A stretch of DNA of 25,510 bases from NCBI GenBank assembly GCA_030151165.1, contig JASLEM010000046.1, positions 1 through 25,510 on the forward strand. The letters are read 5' to 3'. The notes under the pieces were generated by a model. It saw only the letters and a list, made by a program, of their open reading frames with translations, was not told the origin of the DNA and ran no database searches. Positions 1-9,831 of the stretch are shown piece by piece (position 1 is the first letter of the stretch; each line of letters starts with the position of its first letter). The position numbers and the translations under genes were made by a program. This stretch comes from Burkholderiaceae bacterium. Its GTDB lineage: Bacteria > Pseudomonadota > Gammaproteobacteria > Burkholderiales > Burkholderiaceae.

Positions 1-130
1 AGAACGTCGCGGTGGTGTTCTGCACGGCGGGCTGCTCGTAGGTGAGTTCCCAGACGTTGGCGTGCGCTGCCTGCACACAAAGCGCTCCGCACAACGGAAG
101 CAGCACCTTCGCAAGACGTTCGACGGACAT
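1..130 (-). CDS. Secreted protein, N-terminal part (runs off left edge)
   Basis: Reading the minus strand from an ATG at 130 gives an open frame to the window edge, 43 codons long. It begins with a typical Sec signal peptide: MSVERLAKVLLPLCG, then a hydrophobic stretch ending in AAHA, with likely signal peptidase I cleavage after residue 24 and mature protein starting NVWELTYEQPAV. A good Shine-Dalgarno (AAGGAG) sits 7 bases before the ATG, which decides the start. The mature part is too short to place in a family. The Asn/Trp/Tyr-containing mature start resembles exported surface or PEP-CTERM-type proteins, but this is only a guess. The gene is transcribed away from the transposase remnant. 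Confidence 0.7.
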   Translation of the reverse strand, partial: MSVERLAKVLLPLCGALCVQAAHANVWELTYEQPAVQNTTATF

Positions 131-186
131 CGATTCGCTCCTTCGTTGGCGTCGAGCGCGCAACGGTGGGTGGCTGAGGCGCTCGA

Positions 187-215
187 AGCGTAGGAGGGCG
201 TGGTGACGTGGTCAA
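187..215 (-). promoter_or_regulatory. Candidate sigma70 promoter for the secreted protein
   Basis: On the minus strand, TTGACC (210-215) is separated by exactly 17 bases from TACGCT (187-192), upstream of the signal-peptide gene starting at 130. The -35 box is good. The -10 box matches the consensus in only three positions, so this is tentative. Confidence 0.3.
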
Positions 216-253
216 CGTGACAAACTAGGGAGGAGCGGGTCTGGCGATGGGCC

Positions 254-1015
254 GTGCACCCGGGCGCGCGTCGGGCGACCTTGCAACGGGGATCGCGGCT
301 CATCCGATTCGTCACGAAGGCCCCCGCACGCACGAACGCGAACGAGAGCCAGCACGTGTCACACGAGACCATCTACCGCAGCCTGTTCATTCAAGCGCGT
401 GGCGCCTTGAAGAAGGAACTGCTGGAATACCTGCGGCGAACGCGTGGCATGCGCCGCTCACGGCACTACACGCAGAAGACTGCGATCCACGGGCAGATCG
501 CAGACGCTGTGTCGATCAGCGAGCGGCCCGCGTCAGCCGACGACCGAGCCGTGCCTGGTCATTGGGAAGGCGATCTGGTCTTCGGCAGCCACAACAGCCA
601 GATCGCGACTTTGGTCGAGCGCCAAACGCGGTACGTGATGTTGGTGAAACTCGAAGGCAAGGACTCGCAGACCGTCGTCAACGCGTTGATCAAGAACGCT
701 AGCAAGCTGCCTCAGGAACTGTACAAATCCCTGACCTGGGATCGAGGCACCGAGATGCATGCCCACAAGCAGTTCACGATGGCCACCGACATCCAGGTCT
801 ATTTCTGCGACCCGCAGAGCCCTTGGCAGCGCGGCAGCAACGAGAACACGAACGGCTTGCTGAGGCAGTACATGCCCAAGGGCATGGACGTCTCGAACTT
901 CTCTCAGACTCAGCTCAACGCGATCGCGAGACAATTGAACGAGAGGCCGCGCAAGACGCTCGGCTTCCACACACCCGCTGAGATGTTCAGCGAAGCCGTT
1001 GCATCGACCGGTTGA
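254..1015 (+). pseudogene. IS30-family transposase, 5'-truncated
   Basis: The product resembles the C-terminal two thirds of IS30-family transposases. Recognisable family blocks are VSHETIYRSLF, PGHWEGDLVFG, LTWDRGTEM, YFCDPQSPWQRGSNENTNG and RPRKTLGFHTPAEM, ending in the common ASTG tail. The DDE triad is intact: D107, D163 and E197, counted from the GTG at 254, with 33 residues between the last two. Full-length members are about 320-380 residues and start with helix-turn-helix regions. Here family similarity begins only near base 341, and the residues before it do not look like IS30, so the N-terminal DNA-binding part is lost. The GTG at 254 is just the first start-like codon in the open frame. 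No convincing terminal inverted repeats were found. Probably an inactive relic despite the intact catalytic core. Confidence 0.85.
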
Positions 1016-1080
1016 ATCCGCCCTCCCGAGCGGCCCAACGGTCATGTACGATGGTTACACTACTTCCGTTGACTGTCACA
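341..1080 (+). mobile_element. IS30-family insertion sequence remnant
   Basis: This is the stretch attributable to the insertion element: the transposase similarity from about 341 to the stop at 1015, plus a short tail. The left part of the element is missing and the right end cannot be placed. The tail contains gttgactgtcac (1068-1079), which could be near the end, but no matching inverted copy was found at the left. Boundaries are approximate. Confidence 0.5.
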
Positions 1081-1203
1081 CTATGAATTGATCGTCGGCT
1101 TCGAGTGGCGCTATGAGTGACAGCGCAGCGAGGCAATGTTCATAGGTAAGAGCCTTGAAAACACGACCAAAGTCGATTCGCACCGACTGATCTACTCAAA
1201 CGG

Positions 1204-1248
1204 GTTTTGGCCTCATAACCCAAAGTTCAAATCCAGCCCCCGCAACCA
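1204..1248 (+). pseudogene. Degenerate 3' fragment of initiator tRNA-fMet (CAU)
   Basis: The stretch contains CCTCATAACCCAAAG, matching the fMet anticodon arm (loop CTCATAA, anticodon CAT). It continues directly into TTCAAATCCAGCCCCCGCA and then ACCA, matching the T-loop, acceptor strand and CCA end of bacterial initiator tRNAs. About eight bases of the variable loop and 5' T-stem are missing. One anticodon-stem base pair is broken, and the D-arm and 5' acceptor strand are absent. It cannot fold as a tRNA. The two blocks occur in the right order with a CCA end, so chance similarity is unlikely. It may be a leftover attachment site of an element that used an fMet tRNA gene. Confidence 0.6.
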
Positions 1249-1269
1249 AATACGGTCGCAAGACCAGCG

Positions 1270-1303
1270 AAACCGCATCAAGCCTGGCTTGCTGCGGTTT
1301 TTT
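1270..1303 (+). terminator. Rho-independent terminator behind the tRNA remnant
   Basis: AAACCGCA (1270-1277) pairs with TGCGGTTT (1293-1300), and inner AAGC/GCTT extends the stem. The run of T continues to 1303. This is the arrangement expected after a tRNA gene and supports that the upstream remnant was once a functional tRNA. Confidence 0.65.
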
Positions 1304-1661
1304 GCTTTTCGGGCCCGCGCTTGTCGATCAGCGCGCACGGCAGCGAAGTCACGGTGGCGTCTTCCGATCCGGCCTGCGGGCATGGCGCGATGTCGCGCTC
1401 GATGTCGCCACGCCAACCACGACCGGACGCCGGGCGATGTAGGGCATCCTCGACGCCCCGCGTCATCCGTTCTTGCACGCGCGTCGTGTCATTCGCGCGG
1501 TACTTGCAGCGTCGCTGCAGCATGTCGCGCGAACCGTGTGCATTTGCGCGAACAGCCGCGATTCGCGTGGTCGATGGCGGGATGGGCAACGTATGCTGGC
1601 CGTCCCGCGGACTTCGAGCACAGCAACTCGTACACCGCTCATCGATGCATAGGAGAGACGC
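1304..1661. other. Intergenic region before the beta-helix gene
   Basis: About 360 bases without a convincing gene. Open frames here have no family resemblance and no ribosome binding site. The only functional element I can support is the Shine-Dalgarno AGGAGA at 1651-1656 for the downstream gene. No strong promoter could be named. Confidence 0.4.
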
Positions 1662-2459
1662 ATGTTCATGTCCATCGGCAAGCTGATGCGCGCCACGTTG
1701 TGGGCCGGCGCGCTGGTCGTCGCCAGCCAGGCGCACGCGCAGGCCACGCGCACCTGGATTTCGGGAACCGGCGACGATGTCAATCCGTGCAGTCGCACGG
1801 CGCCGTGCAAGACCTTCGCCGGAGCGATCTCCAAGACTGCCGAGGGTGGTGAGATCGACACGATGGATCCGGGCGGCTTCGGCGCCGTCACCATCACCAA
1901 GAGCATCACGCTCGCCAGCGACGGCGCGGGCACCGCGGGGATCCTCGTGGCCGGCACCAACGGCATCACCGTCAACGTGCCCACCGGCTCGACGGTGTAC
2001 CTGCGCAAGCTGGTTCTCGAAGGGCTGTCCACGGTCGGCAGCAGCCTCTCCGGCGTTCGCGTGATCAACGGCGACGTCCACATCGACGACTGCGTCATCC
2101 ACGGCTTCACCGGCACCAACGGCACGGACAATCCGGGCGCGGGCATCTCGACGGTCGCGAGCACCACGTCGCGCATCTTCGTGACGCACACGAAGATCTA
2201 CGGCAACAACGTCGGCGTGTACAGCAATGCGACGGCCAGCAGCCCGATCGCGCTGGTCGACACGATCATCGACAAGAACATCAACTTCGGCATCCAGGGC
2301 ATCGGCGTGAACGCCGTGTTCTCGCTGCACGACTCGGTGGTGACCGGCAGCGCGGTGGGCATCTCCGCGCCGAGCCCGGCGAAGGTGAATTCCTACGGCA
2401 CGAACCTGCTCACCGGCGTGGCCACGGGCACGACGCTGACGCCGGCCGCCCTGCGATAA
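1662..2459 (+). CDS. Secreted right-handed parallel beta-helix protein
   Basis: A 265-residue exported protein. Residues 1-26 are a Sec signal peptide (basic start, hydrophobic LWAGALVVASQ, cleavage after AHA). The mature start TRTWISGTGDDVNPC, with a following PCKTFAGAIS, is a pattern seen in beta-proteobacterial proteins annotated as right-handed parallel beta-helix. The rest alternates short beta-strands and turns, with repeated phrases such as GGFGAVTITKSITL, GITVNVPTGSTVYL and DCVIHGFTG, as expected for pectate-lyase-like solenoid coils. No catalytic residues of a known polysaccharide lyase could be assigned, so enzymatic activity is not claimed. The Shine-Dalgarno AGGAGA lies 5 bases before the ATG at 1662; an in-frame ATG at 1668 is an alternative. 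Monocistronic, with its own terminator. Confidence 0.8.
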   Translation: MFMSIGKLMRATLWAGALVVASQAHAQATRTWISGTGDDVNPCSRTAPCKTFAGAISKTAEGGEIDTMDPGGFGAVTITKSITLASDGAGTAGILVAGTNGITVNVPTGSTVYLRKLVLEGLSTVGSSLSGVRVINGDVHIDDCVIHGFTGTNGTDNPGAGISTVASTTSRIFVTHTKIYGNNVGVYSNATASSPIALVDTIIDKNINFGIQGIGVNAVFSLHDSVVTGSAVGISAPSPAKVNSYGTNLLTGVATGTTLTPAALR

Positions 2460-2499
2460 GCCGCCGCGTCGCCGCGGCCGTCCTGGCGCTCGCCAACGA

Positions 2500-2534
2500 A
2501 GCCGCACCGAGCTCCGGCGCGCTGCGGTTTTTTC
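2500..2534 (+). terminator. Rho-independent terminator after the beta-helix gene
   Basis: AAGCCGCA (2500-2507) can pair with TGCGGTTT (2523-2530), followed by a run of T to 2533. It lies 40 bases after the beta-helix stop codon and has the right orientation for it. The inner part of the stem is imperfect. Confidence 0.6.
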
Positions 2535-2887
2535 TTGTCGAAGTCGATGCGGATCGTCTTCGCGACGAGCGCCTCGATGACTGGTTAGCCAAGGCGGCCC
2601 GCCGACCATGACGGCCGGCGGACCAGAAGCCGCTCCGGGCCAACAGGGAGAAAACTAACCCCGAAGCGATTTCGAGGCGAAGGTTAGCGGCGCCGTCGCG
2701 AAGCCGCCTCCCCACGAAGCGGGTGTTGTGCGCATGCGCCACGGCGTCGCACGGATGCGGCATCGACGCCGGCGGCACGCGGGCGCGACGATGCGCACGG
2801 CGCGAAATCGCGCCGACCCCGCTCGCCATGGCCCGTTCCCCCGCGGTCGCGGCTATGCTGCGCATCGAACGCTTCGCAAGGACGACC
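2535..2887. other. Intergenic region with a nested inverted repeat
   Basis: About 350 bases with no gene I can support. It holds CTAACC (2655-2660) and its complement GGTTAG (2682-2687) flanking a smaller CGAA/TTCG pair; another GGTTAG lies at 2583-2588. The nested arms could form a weak hairpin or an operator. Function unknown. Confidence 0.35.
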
Positions 2888-3184
2888 ATGTCATCCGACG
2901 ACTCCACGCCTTCCGCCGACGACCTCGACCCCGCGGTCGCCGGCCTGCTCTTCCAGCTGCACGCGGCTTTCTGCGAGGAGCCGGGCGCGCCGTGGTCGCT
3001 CGCGCGCCTGAGCAAGCGCTCCGAGCTCGCGATGAGCACGCTGCGGCGTGCGCTCAGTTCGCTGAACGAAGCGGGCCTCGTCGAAGTCCGCGAGGACGAG
3101 GACAACGGCCGGGCGATGGCGATGCTGACGGGCGAGGGCGTCGAGTTCTGCGCGGCGATCTTTCCGCTGGGGCCGCGCTGCTGA
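2888..3184 (+). CDS. Small winged-helix (MarR/ArsR-like) DNA-binding protein
   Basis: A 98-residue protein that looks like a single winged helix-turn-helix domain: a helix around VAGLLFQLHAAF, then WSLARLSKRSELAMSTLRRALSSL as the HTH, then NEAGLVEVRED as the strand and wing start. The final Cys residues have no obvious metal-binding arrangement. The ATG at 2888 was chosen because AAGGA lies 5-6 bases ahead and the acidic start MSSDDSTPSADD follows it; an upstream in-frame ATG at 2829 lacks this. It is convergent with the MocR regulator, with no base between the two stop codons. Likely a transcriptional regulator; target unknown. Confidence 0.7.
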   Translation: MSSDDSTPSADDLDPAVAGLLFQLHAAFCEEPGAPWSLARLSKRSELAMSTLRRALSSLNEAGLVEVREDEDNGRAMAMLTGEGVEFCAAIFPLGPRC

Positions 3185-4609
3185 TCAGCGCGACGCGGCC
3201 GCGGCCAACCGGCCGACGATCCGCAACGCGCCCTCGATGCCCGGCGACCACGCGTAGCTGTAGTTGAGCCGGATGAAGTGGCGGTAGGTGTCGGACGTCG
3301 AGAACATCGTGCCGGGGCCGATCGTGATGCCGCGCTCGAGGGCGTCGCGGTACAGCGCCATCGAGTCGACCGGCGCGGGCAGCTCGACCCACAGCACGTA
3401 GCCGCCCGCGGGCCGCGACGCGCGCGTGCCCTCCGGGAAGAAGCGCTCGACCGCCGCGCGCATCAGCCGCGCCTGCTGCTCGTACAGGCGGCGCAGCGCG
3501 CGCAGGTGGCGCTCGTAGCCGTCGCGCTCGAGGTAGGCCGCGATGGCGCGTTGCGGGATCACGGGCGTCGTGAGCGTGTTGAGGAACTTGAGCTTCTCGA
3601 CGCGGTCGCGCCATCGCCCCGGCAGCGCCCAGCCGACGCGGTAGGCGGCGGTCAGGCTCTTCGAGAACGACGAGCAGTACAGCACGAGGCCCTGCGTGTC
3701 GAAGGACTTCAGCGTGCTCGGATGGCTCTTGCCGAAGTGCAGCTCGTTGTAGACATCGTTCTCGATGATCGGCAACTCGTGGCGCGCGGCAAGCTCGACG
3801 AGCGCGCGCTTGTTCTCGTCGGACATGCGAAAGCCGAGCGGGTTCTGGAAGTTCGGCATCACCATGCAGGCGGCGACGCGGCGCGTCTTGAGGATGCGGG
3901 CCAGCGCGTCGAGGTCGATGCCGTGCTCGGGATGCGTCGCGACCTCGATCGCGCGCATGCCCATGCGCTCGATCGCGTGCAGCATCGCGTAGAACGTCGG
4001 CGACTCGACGACCACGGCGTCGCCCGGCCGCGCGACCGCCTGCAGGCACAGGTTGATGGCCTCGGTCGCGCCGACGGTCACGATCATCTCGGCCGGGTCG
4101 ACGGGCATGCCGTTCTCGGCGTGGCGGCGCGCGATCTGGCGGATCAGGCCGGGGTCGCCGGGCGGCAGCGCCTCGGTGAGCCGCCAAGCGGCCTCGCGCT
4201 TGCCGATGGCGTTGGCGTAGCGGTTGATCTTCTCGAACGGGAACAGCGACGGATCGGGATAGGGCGAGCCGAGCGGCACGGCGTCGTGGCTGCCGATCGA
4301 GCGCAGCGTCGACAGCACGAGGCGGCTGACGTCGACCTGCGACGAGGTCGTCGCCGGCTTCGACGTCTGCAGCGCCGGCGTCGCGCGGCGGCTGGCGCTG
4401 TCGCCGGCGCGCACGAAGTAGCCGGATTGCGGGCGGCTCTCGATCAGCCCGCGGCTCTCGAGCCGGCCGTAGGCGCGCAACACCGTCGTGATCGCGACGC
4501 CGTGCCTGACGCTCGCTTCGCGCACGGACGGCAGCCGGTCGCCGGGGCGCAGCACGCCGCGGCGGATGGTGGCCTCGATGTCCTTGGCGAGCGTTTCGTA
4601 GAGCGTCAT
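3185..4609 (-). CDS. MocR/PdxR-type regulator: GntR HTH fused to aminotransferase class I/II
   Basis: A 474-residue protein with the MocR two-domain plan. Residues 1-70 are a GntR winged helix (GVLRPGDRLPSVREASVRHG then TTVLRAYGRLESRGLI). Residues 100-470 are a fold-type I PLP-dependent aminotransferase-like domain, including VTVGATEAINL, NFQNPLGFRMS, ENDVYNELHF and the Schiff-base lysine K317 in SSFSKSLTAAYR. Such proteins usually sense PLP or an amino compound and control a neighbouring gene. The ATG at 4609 starts just before the GntR motif. It is divergent from the YdeP-like oxidoreductase with about 130 bases between, the usual place for a MocR target. That region contains ACTGTACTC (4667-4675) and a related AGTGTATGC, possible operator halves, but this is weak. 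The ligand cannot be told from sequence. Confidence 0.9.
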   Translation of the reverse strand: MTLYETLAKDIEATIRRGVLRPGDRLPSVREASVRHGVAITTVLRAYGRLESRGLIESRPQSGYFVRAGDSASRRATPALQTSKPATTSSQVDVSRLVLSTLRSIGSHDAVPLGSPYPDPSLFPFEKINRYANAIGKREAAWRLTEALPPGDPGLIRQIARRHAENGMPVDPAEMIVTVGATEAINLCLQAVARPGDAVVVESPTFYAMLHAIERMGMRAIEVATHPEHGIDLDALARILKTRRVAACMVMPNFQNPLGFRMSDENKRALVELAARHELPIIENDVYNELHFGKSHPSTLKSFDTQGLVLYCSSFSKSLTAAYRVGWALPGRWRDRVEKLKFLNTLTTPVIPQRAIAAYLERDGYERHLRALRRLYEQQARLMRAAVERFFPEGTRASRPAGGYVLWVELPAPVDSMALYRDALERGITIGPGTMFSTSDTYRHFIRLNYSYAWSPGIEGALRIVGRLAAAASR

Positions 4610-4738
4610 CGTCGTCCGGGGCGGCGTGGAGCACAGATGCGGAAATATCGGATTCGCGCCAGAACTGTACTCTTTCAATCGACCGCGAAGTGTATGCCCT
4701 GTCGTCGACGCGCCTGCGTATTCTGGAAGCTCCATCCC

Positions 4739-7084
<2,346 letters not shown>

Positions 7085-7105
7085 CCCCGGGCAAGCGTTG
7101 TCCGC

Positions 7106-8116
7106 TTAAGCGGCCTGGTTGGCGTCCCACTGCCAGATCGTCAGGCCGTAGTCGCTGGCATAGATCGGCATGGGCTCGCCGGCCTTGAACAGCTTGCGGC
7201 TGTCCTGCCTGGCGGGCGTGAACCACCATCCGTCGCGAGGACACGGCTTGCCGCCGTCGCATCGAAGATTGGTCGCCTCGCTTCTCGCGAGCTCCGGCAT
7301 GCCCGTGCGCGGCATCGAGCGCGCGAAGTCGGCCAGGTCCTTCGGATAGACGAGCTGGTCGCGGAAGGGCTTGTCGTCGACCTGGTACAGGTACGCCACG
7401 GCCGCGGCCTCGAACGCCCAGTATCCGAAATAGCCGCCGTCGCTCTTGGGGGTCTGACGCTTGTGGCTGTCATGCCAGGCGACGCCCTTCATGCCGGCGT
7501 ACCAGGCCTTCAGGTACTTCAGCAGGTCGGCCTGCTTCTCCTGCTCCGGCGTCTCCGCCGTCGCGTCCAGGAGGTGGATGTACGGATCCTCGTGGTACCA
7601 GGTGTCCAGGAACGGGCGGTCCGGAAGGTACCGGGAGAGAAGATCCTCGACCAAGGCATCCGTCTTGTCCGGCGCGCCGTCCTTGAACAGCGAGTAGACC
7701 GCGGAGATCTGGTCTTCCCGGTGCAGCAGGATCGCGAGCGACAGCAGCGCCACCAGGCGGGCGTAGTCGTCCTTGTGGGTGAAATCGAAGGCCGGCATGG
7801 CCGGCTCGCCGCTCAGCTCGCGCTCCAGCTTCGCGGCCTGGACGTAACGCTCGACCACCTGGCTGAAATTCGCGCGGACGTCGTCGATGTCCGCGCCGCT
7901 CGTGTACGAGCGCACCAGGAAATCGAACGACAGGTCCGCGAAGCCTGTCGCGTAGTTGGCGCGCGTCTTGAGCGTCAGGCTCTGGTCGGCGCACCAGGCC
8001 TGCATGTCGGGCGCCCACTTCGTGACGAAGAAGTTGTCCGCATACGAGAAGGCCGCCTCGTCCGCGAATTTCTGGCGGCGGCGTTCGGCGAACGGCTTGT
8101 TCGAGGAAGTGATCAT
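7106..8116 (-). CDS. PoNi-type immunity protein (DUF1910/DUF1911)
   Basis: A 336-residue soluble, mostly helical protein with no signal peptide. Residues about 226-264 (GYWAFEAAAVAYLY, then FRDQLVYPKDLADFAR) match the hallmark of DUF1911, the C-terminal domain of PoNi proteins that neutralise PoNe DNase effectors. The region before it fits the DUF1910 half. The tail contains YASDYGLTIWQWD, also frequent in this immunity group. Its ATG overlaps the stop of the toxin gene by ATGA, so the two are probably translationally coupled. Inferred role: binds the PoNe-like nuclease in the cytoplasm and protects the producer and its sisters. Base composition looks less GC-saturated than vgrG by eye, consistent with cargo acquired separately. 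It is the last gene of the T6SS arm. Confidence 0.85.
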   Translation of the reverse strand: MITSSNKPFAERRRQKFADEAAFSYADNFFVTKWAPDMQAWCADQSLTLKTRANYATGFADLSFDFLVRSYTSGADIDDVRANFSQVVERYVQAAKLERELSGEPAMPAFDFTHKDDYARLVALLSLAILLHREDQISAVYSLFKDGAPDKTDALVEDLLSRYLPDRPFLDTWYHEDPYIHLLDATAETPEQEKQADLLKYLKAWYAGMKGVAWHDSHKRQTPKSDGGYFGYWAFEAAAVAYLYQVDDKPFRDQLVYPKDLADFARSMPRTGMPELARSEATNLRCDGGKPCPRDGWWFTPARQDSRKLFKAGEPMPIYASDYGLTIWQWDANQAA

Positions 8117-9831
8117 GGCGTGGTGACTGCTTGCTTGGACGCGCGCTGGGTCCGCTGCTGCTCGACTTCGTCCAGCTGCTGGTCCCCGAATTCACGCGTG
8201 ATTTCATGGCTGACGTGATCCGCGTCGACGGGGCGCGTGTTGTTCACGACGGCGGCCTCCACCGCCTTCAGATGATCGAGGATGTGCGGGAAGCTCACCA
8301 GCATGACGTGGCGCGAGTAGTTCACCCCGTCGCCGCTCGGCTTCCACATGTCGTATCGCACGTCGAGGTCGAAGAGCGAGGCCAGGCGTTGCTGCACCCA
8401 CAGGTGGCTCATCGGCATGACTTCCTTGGCCGGTTTCCCGCTGCCCGCGGCCGGCGCGGCCTGGCCGGAGGGAACGGCGGCCCCGCCCGCGCTCCGCTTG
8501 CTCTGGGTCGCCGTGCCGGCGCTTCGCTTGGATCTCTTGGCCGCCGCCTTCGCCGCCTGCTGCTGGGCCTGGTAGGCGCCGAGCTTGTCCTTGTCGTGCA
8601 CGTTCGAGCCCAGCAGCTTCGAGAGCGACTTGAGCGGATCGCCGGACGCCTTCGCTTCGACGACCGCGTATTTCTGCGGGCCGCTCGGCTTCTTCCGCCA
8701 GACACCGTCGATGCCTTGCCCCCGCGCATCGATCGACAGATGCGACAGCAGCTTCAGCTTGCCATGGTCGTTCAGCTTGCCCGTGGTCGACAGGCCGGCC
8801 AGTGGATTCTCCGACCACGTACCGTCATCGCCGAGGTCGTGCCGGGTCCAGCCCGTGCCCCACTTCTTGCCTTCGAGGCAGTGGTAGTCGACGATGTGCT
8901 CGCCCGCGATGCCCAGCAGCGCGTCCGTGACGTTCGGGAACGACTTGCGGGTCGGCTTCGAGGTGTGGGTCGGCGTGTCGGCGGCTCCCACGTCGACACT
9001 CTGCGTCGGGCGCCCGCCCGTCTGGATGTGCTCGGGCGCCGGCGCCGGCTTGGCGCCCGACTTCTGGGCCGGATGGCCCGTGCTGGCCGCGTGCTCGGCT
9101 TCGATGTGCGCGGCGGCCGTCTTCTCGGCCTTGCCGTGCGGCTTGGTCGACGTGGACGCCACGACAGCCACCACGGCCATCGCCATGGCGGCACCGTCTT
9201 CGCCGAGCAGGTCGTTCACGAACCCGTGGATGGCTTCCACGCCCTGCGTCAGCGGCTCGGCGATGTTGCCCTTCATGGCGCGCACGCCTTGCAGCGCCCA
9301 CTTGGCCGTGCCCGCGAGCTCCCCGGGAACCCACCAGTGCGGCTCCGACAGGAACACGAGCATCTCCTCCATCGCTTCGAGCGCCTCGGACACCCCGGCG
9401 ATCGCCTGTTCCGTGAGGCTGCCCCATTCGAGCGCCTTGATCCACTTCACCGCGCCGCCCTTGGCCATGCCCAGCATGCGCTCGATCATCTCCATGCCCG
9501 TGCGAAGCGCCGCGCCCGCGAGCCGGCGCTCCTTCCACAGCGGCTTGAAGACCATCTTGAACACGCTGCCCGCTTCCGGGATCACGGCCAGCGCCGCGAA
9601 GCCGAGGCTCATGTAGTCCTCGCGCGTCGCCTTGGCGAAGCCGCCCTTGCGATTGATGCGGAACAGCACGCCCGAGACGTCGCGCGCGTTCATGACCTGC
9701 TGCACCACGGGGATGAGCGCGATGACGCCGCCGACGAGTTGCGCGGACACGGGCTGCTCCTCGACGAAGTCGCCGAGGATCAGGCTTTTCAGGAAGACGA
9801 CCGCGTCGTCGATGATGTCCCTGGCGCTCAT
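8113..9831 (-). CDS. T6SS effector with C-terminal PoNe-type PD-(D/E)XK nuclease
   Basis: A 572-residue VgrG-linked cargo effector. Residues 1-230 form an alpha-helical, partly hydrophobic module (GGVIALIPVVQQV at 34-46; MAMAVVAVVAS at 216-226) of the kind that heads other polymorphic T6SS effectors in this group. Residues 230-300 are a Pro/Ala/Thr/Lys-rich linker. The nuclease domain begins around 300 (LLGIAGEHIVDYHC, E311) and carries GIDGVW with D375 and VVEAKAS with E392 and K394. These are the D, E-x-K residues of a PD-(D/E)XK DNase as in PoNe. A low-complexity Lys/Ala/Ser insert (426-469) splits the domain before its C-terminal part (SHLWVQQRLASL). No PAAR, MIX, Rhs or signal peptide is visible. 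It overlaps vgrG upstream and the immunity gene downstream, each by ATGA. Predicted to degrade DNA of rival cells. Confidence 0.85.
   Translation of the reverse strand: MSARDIIDDAVVFLKSLILGDFVEEQPVSAQLVGGVIALIPVVQQVMNARDVSGVLFRINRKGGFAKATREDYMSLGFAALAVIPEAGSVFKMVFKPLWKERRLAGAALRTGMEMIERMLGMAKGGAVKWIKALEWGSLTEQAIAGVSEALEAMEEMLVFLSEPHWWVPGELAGTAKWALQGVRAMKGNIAEPLTQGVEAIHGFVNDLLGEDGAAMAMAVVAVVASTSTKPHGKAEKTAAAHIEAEHAASTGHPAQKSGAKPAPAPEHIQTGGRPTQSVDVGAADTPTHTSKPTRKSFPNVTDALLGIAGEHIVDYHCLEGKKWGTGWTRHDLGDDGTWSENPLAGLSTTGKLNDHGKLKLLSHLSIDARGQGIDGVWRKKPSGPQKYAVVEAKASGDPLKSLSKLLGSNVHDKDKLGAYQAQQQAAKAAAKRSKRSAGTATQSKRSAGGAAVPSGQAAPAAGSGKPAKEVMPMSHLWVQQRLASLFDLDVRYDMWKPSGDGVNYSRHVMLVSFPHILDHLKAVEAAVVNNTRPVDADHVSHEITREFGDQQLDEVEQQRTQRASKQAVTTP

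Noticed and set aside
131..340. Left terminal inverted repeat of the IS30 remnant
   Set aside because: No sequence here is a convincing inverted match to the region after the transposase stop, so the element's left end appears lost.
4662..4700. ACTGTACTC / AGTGTATGC as a direct-repeat operator for the MocR regulator
   Set aside because: The two halves match poorly and I could not place clear promoter boxes around them. Mentioned only as a possibility under the regulator.
3278..4738. Open frame running in phase into the YdeP-like gene from far upstream
   Set aside because: It is antisense to the well-supported MocR gene, and the YdeP family similarity begins only after 4760. The extension is background.
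7102..7113. 12-base palindrome CCGCTTAAGCGG overlapping the stop of the immunity gene
   Set aside because: Considered as a bidirectional terminator between the convergent immunity and YdeP-like genes, but the stem is only about 4 bp once a loop is allowed, and no T run follows.
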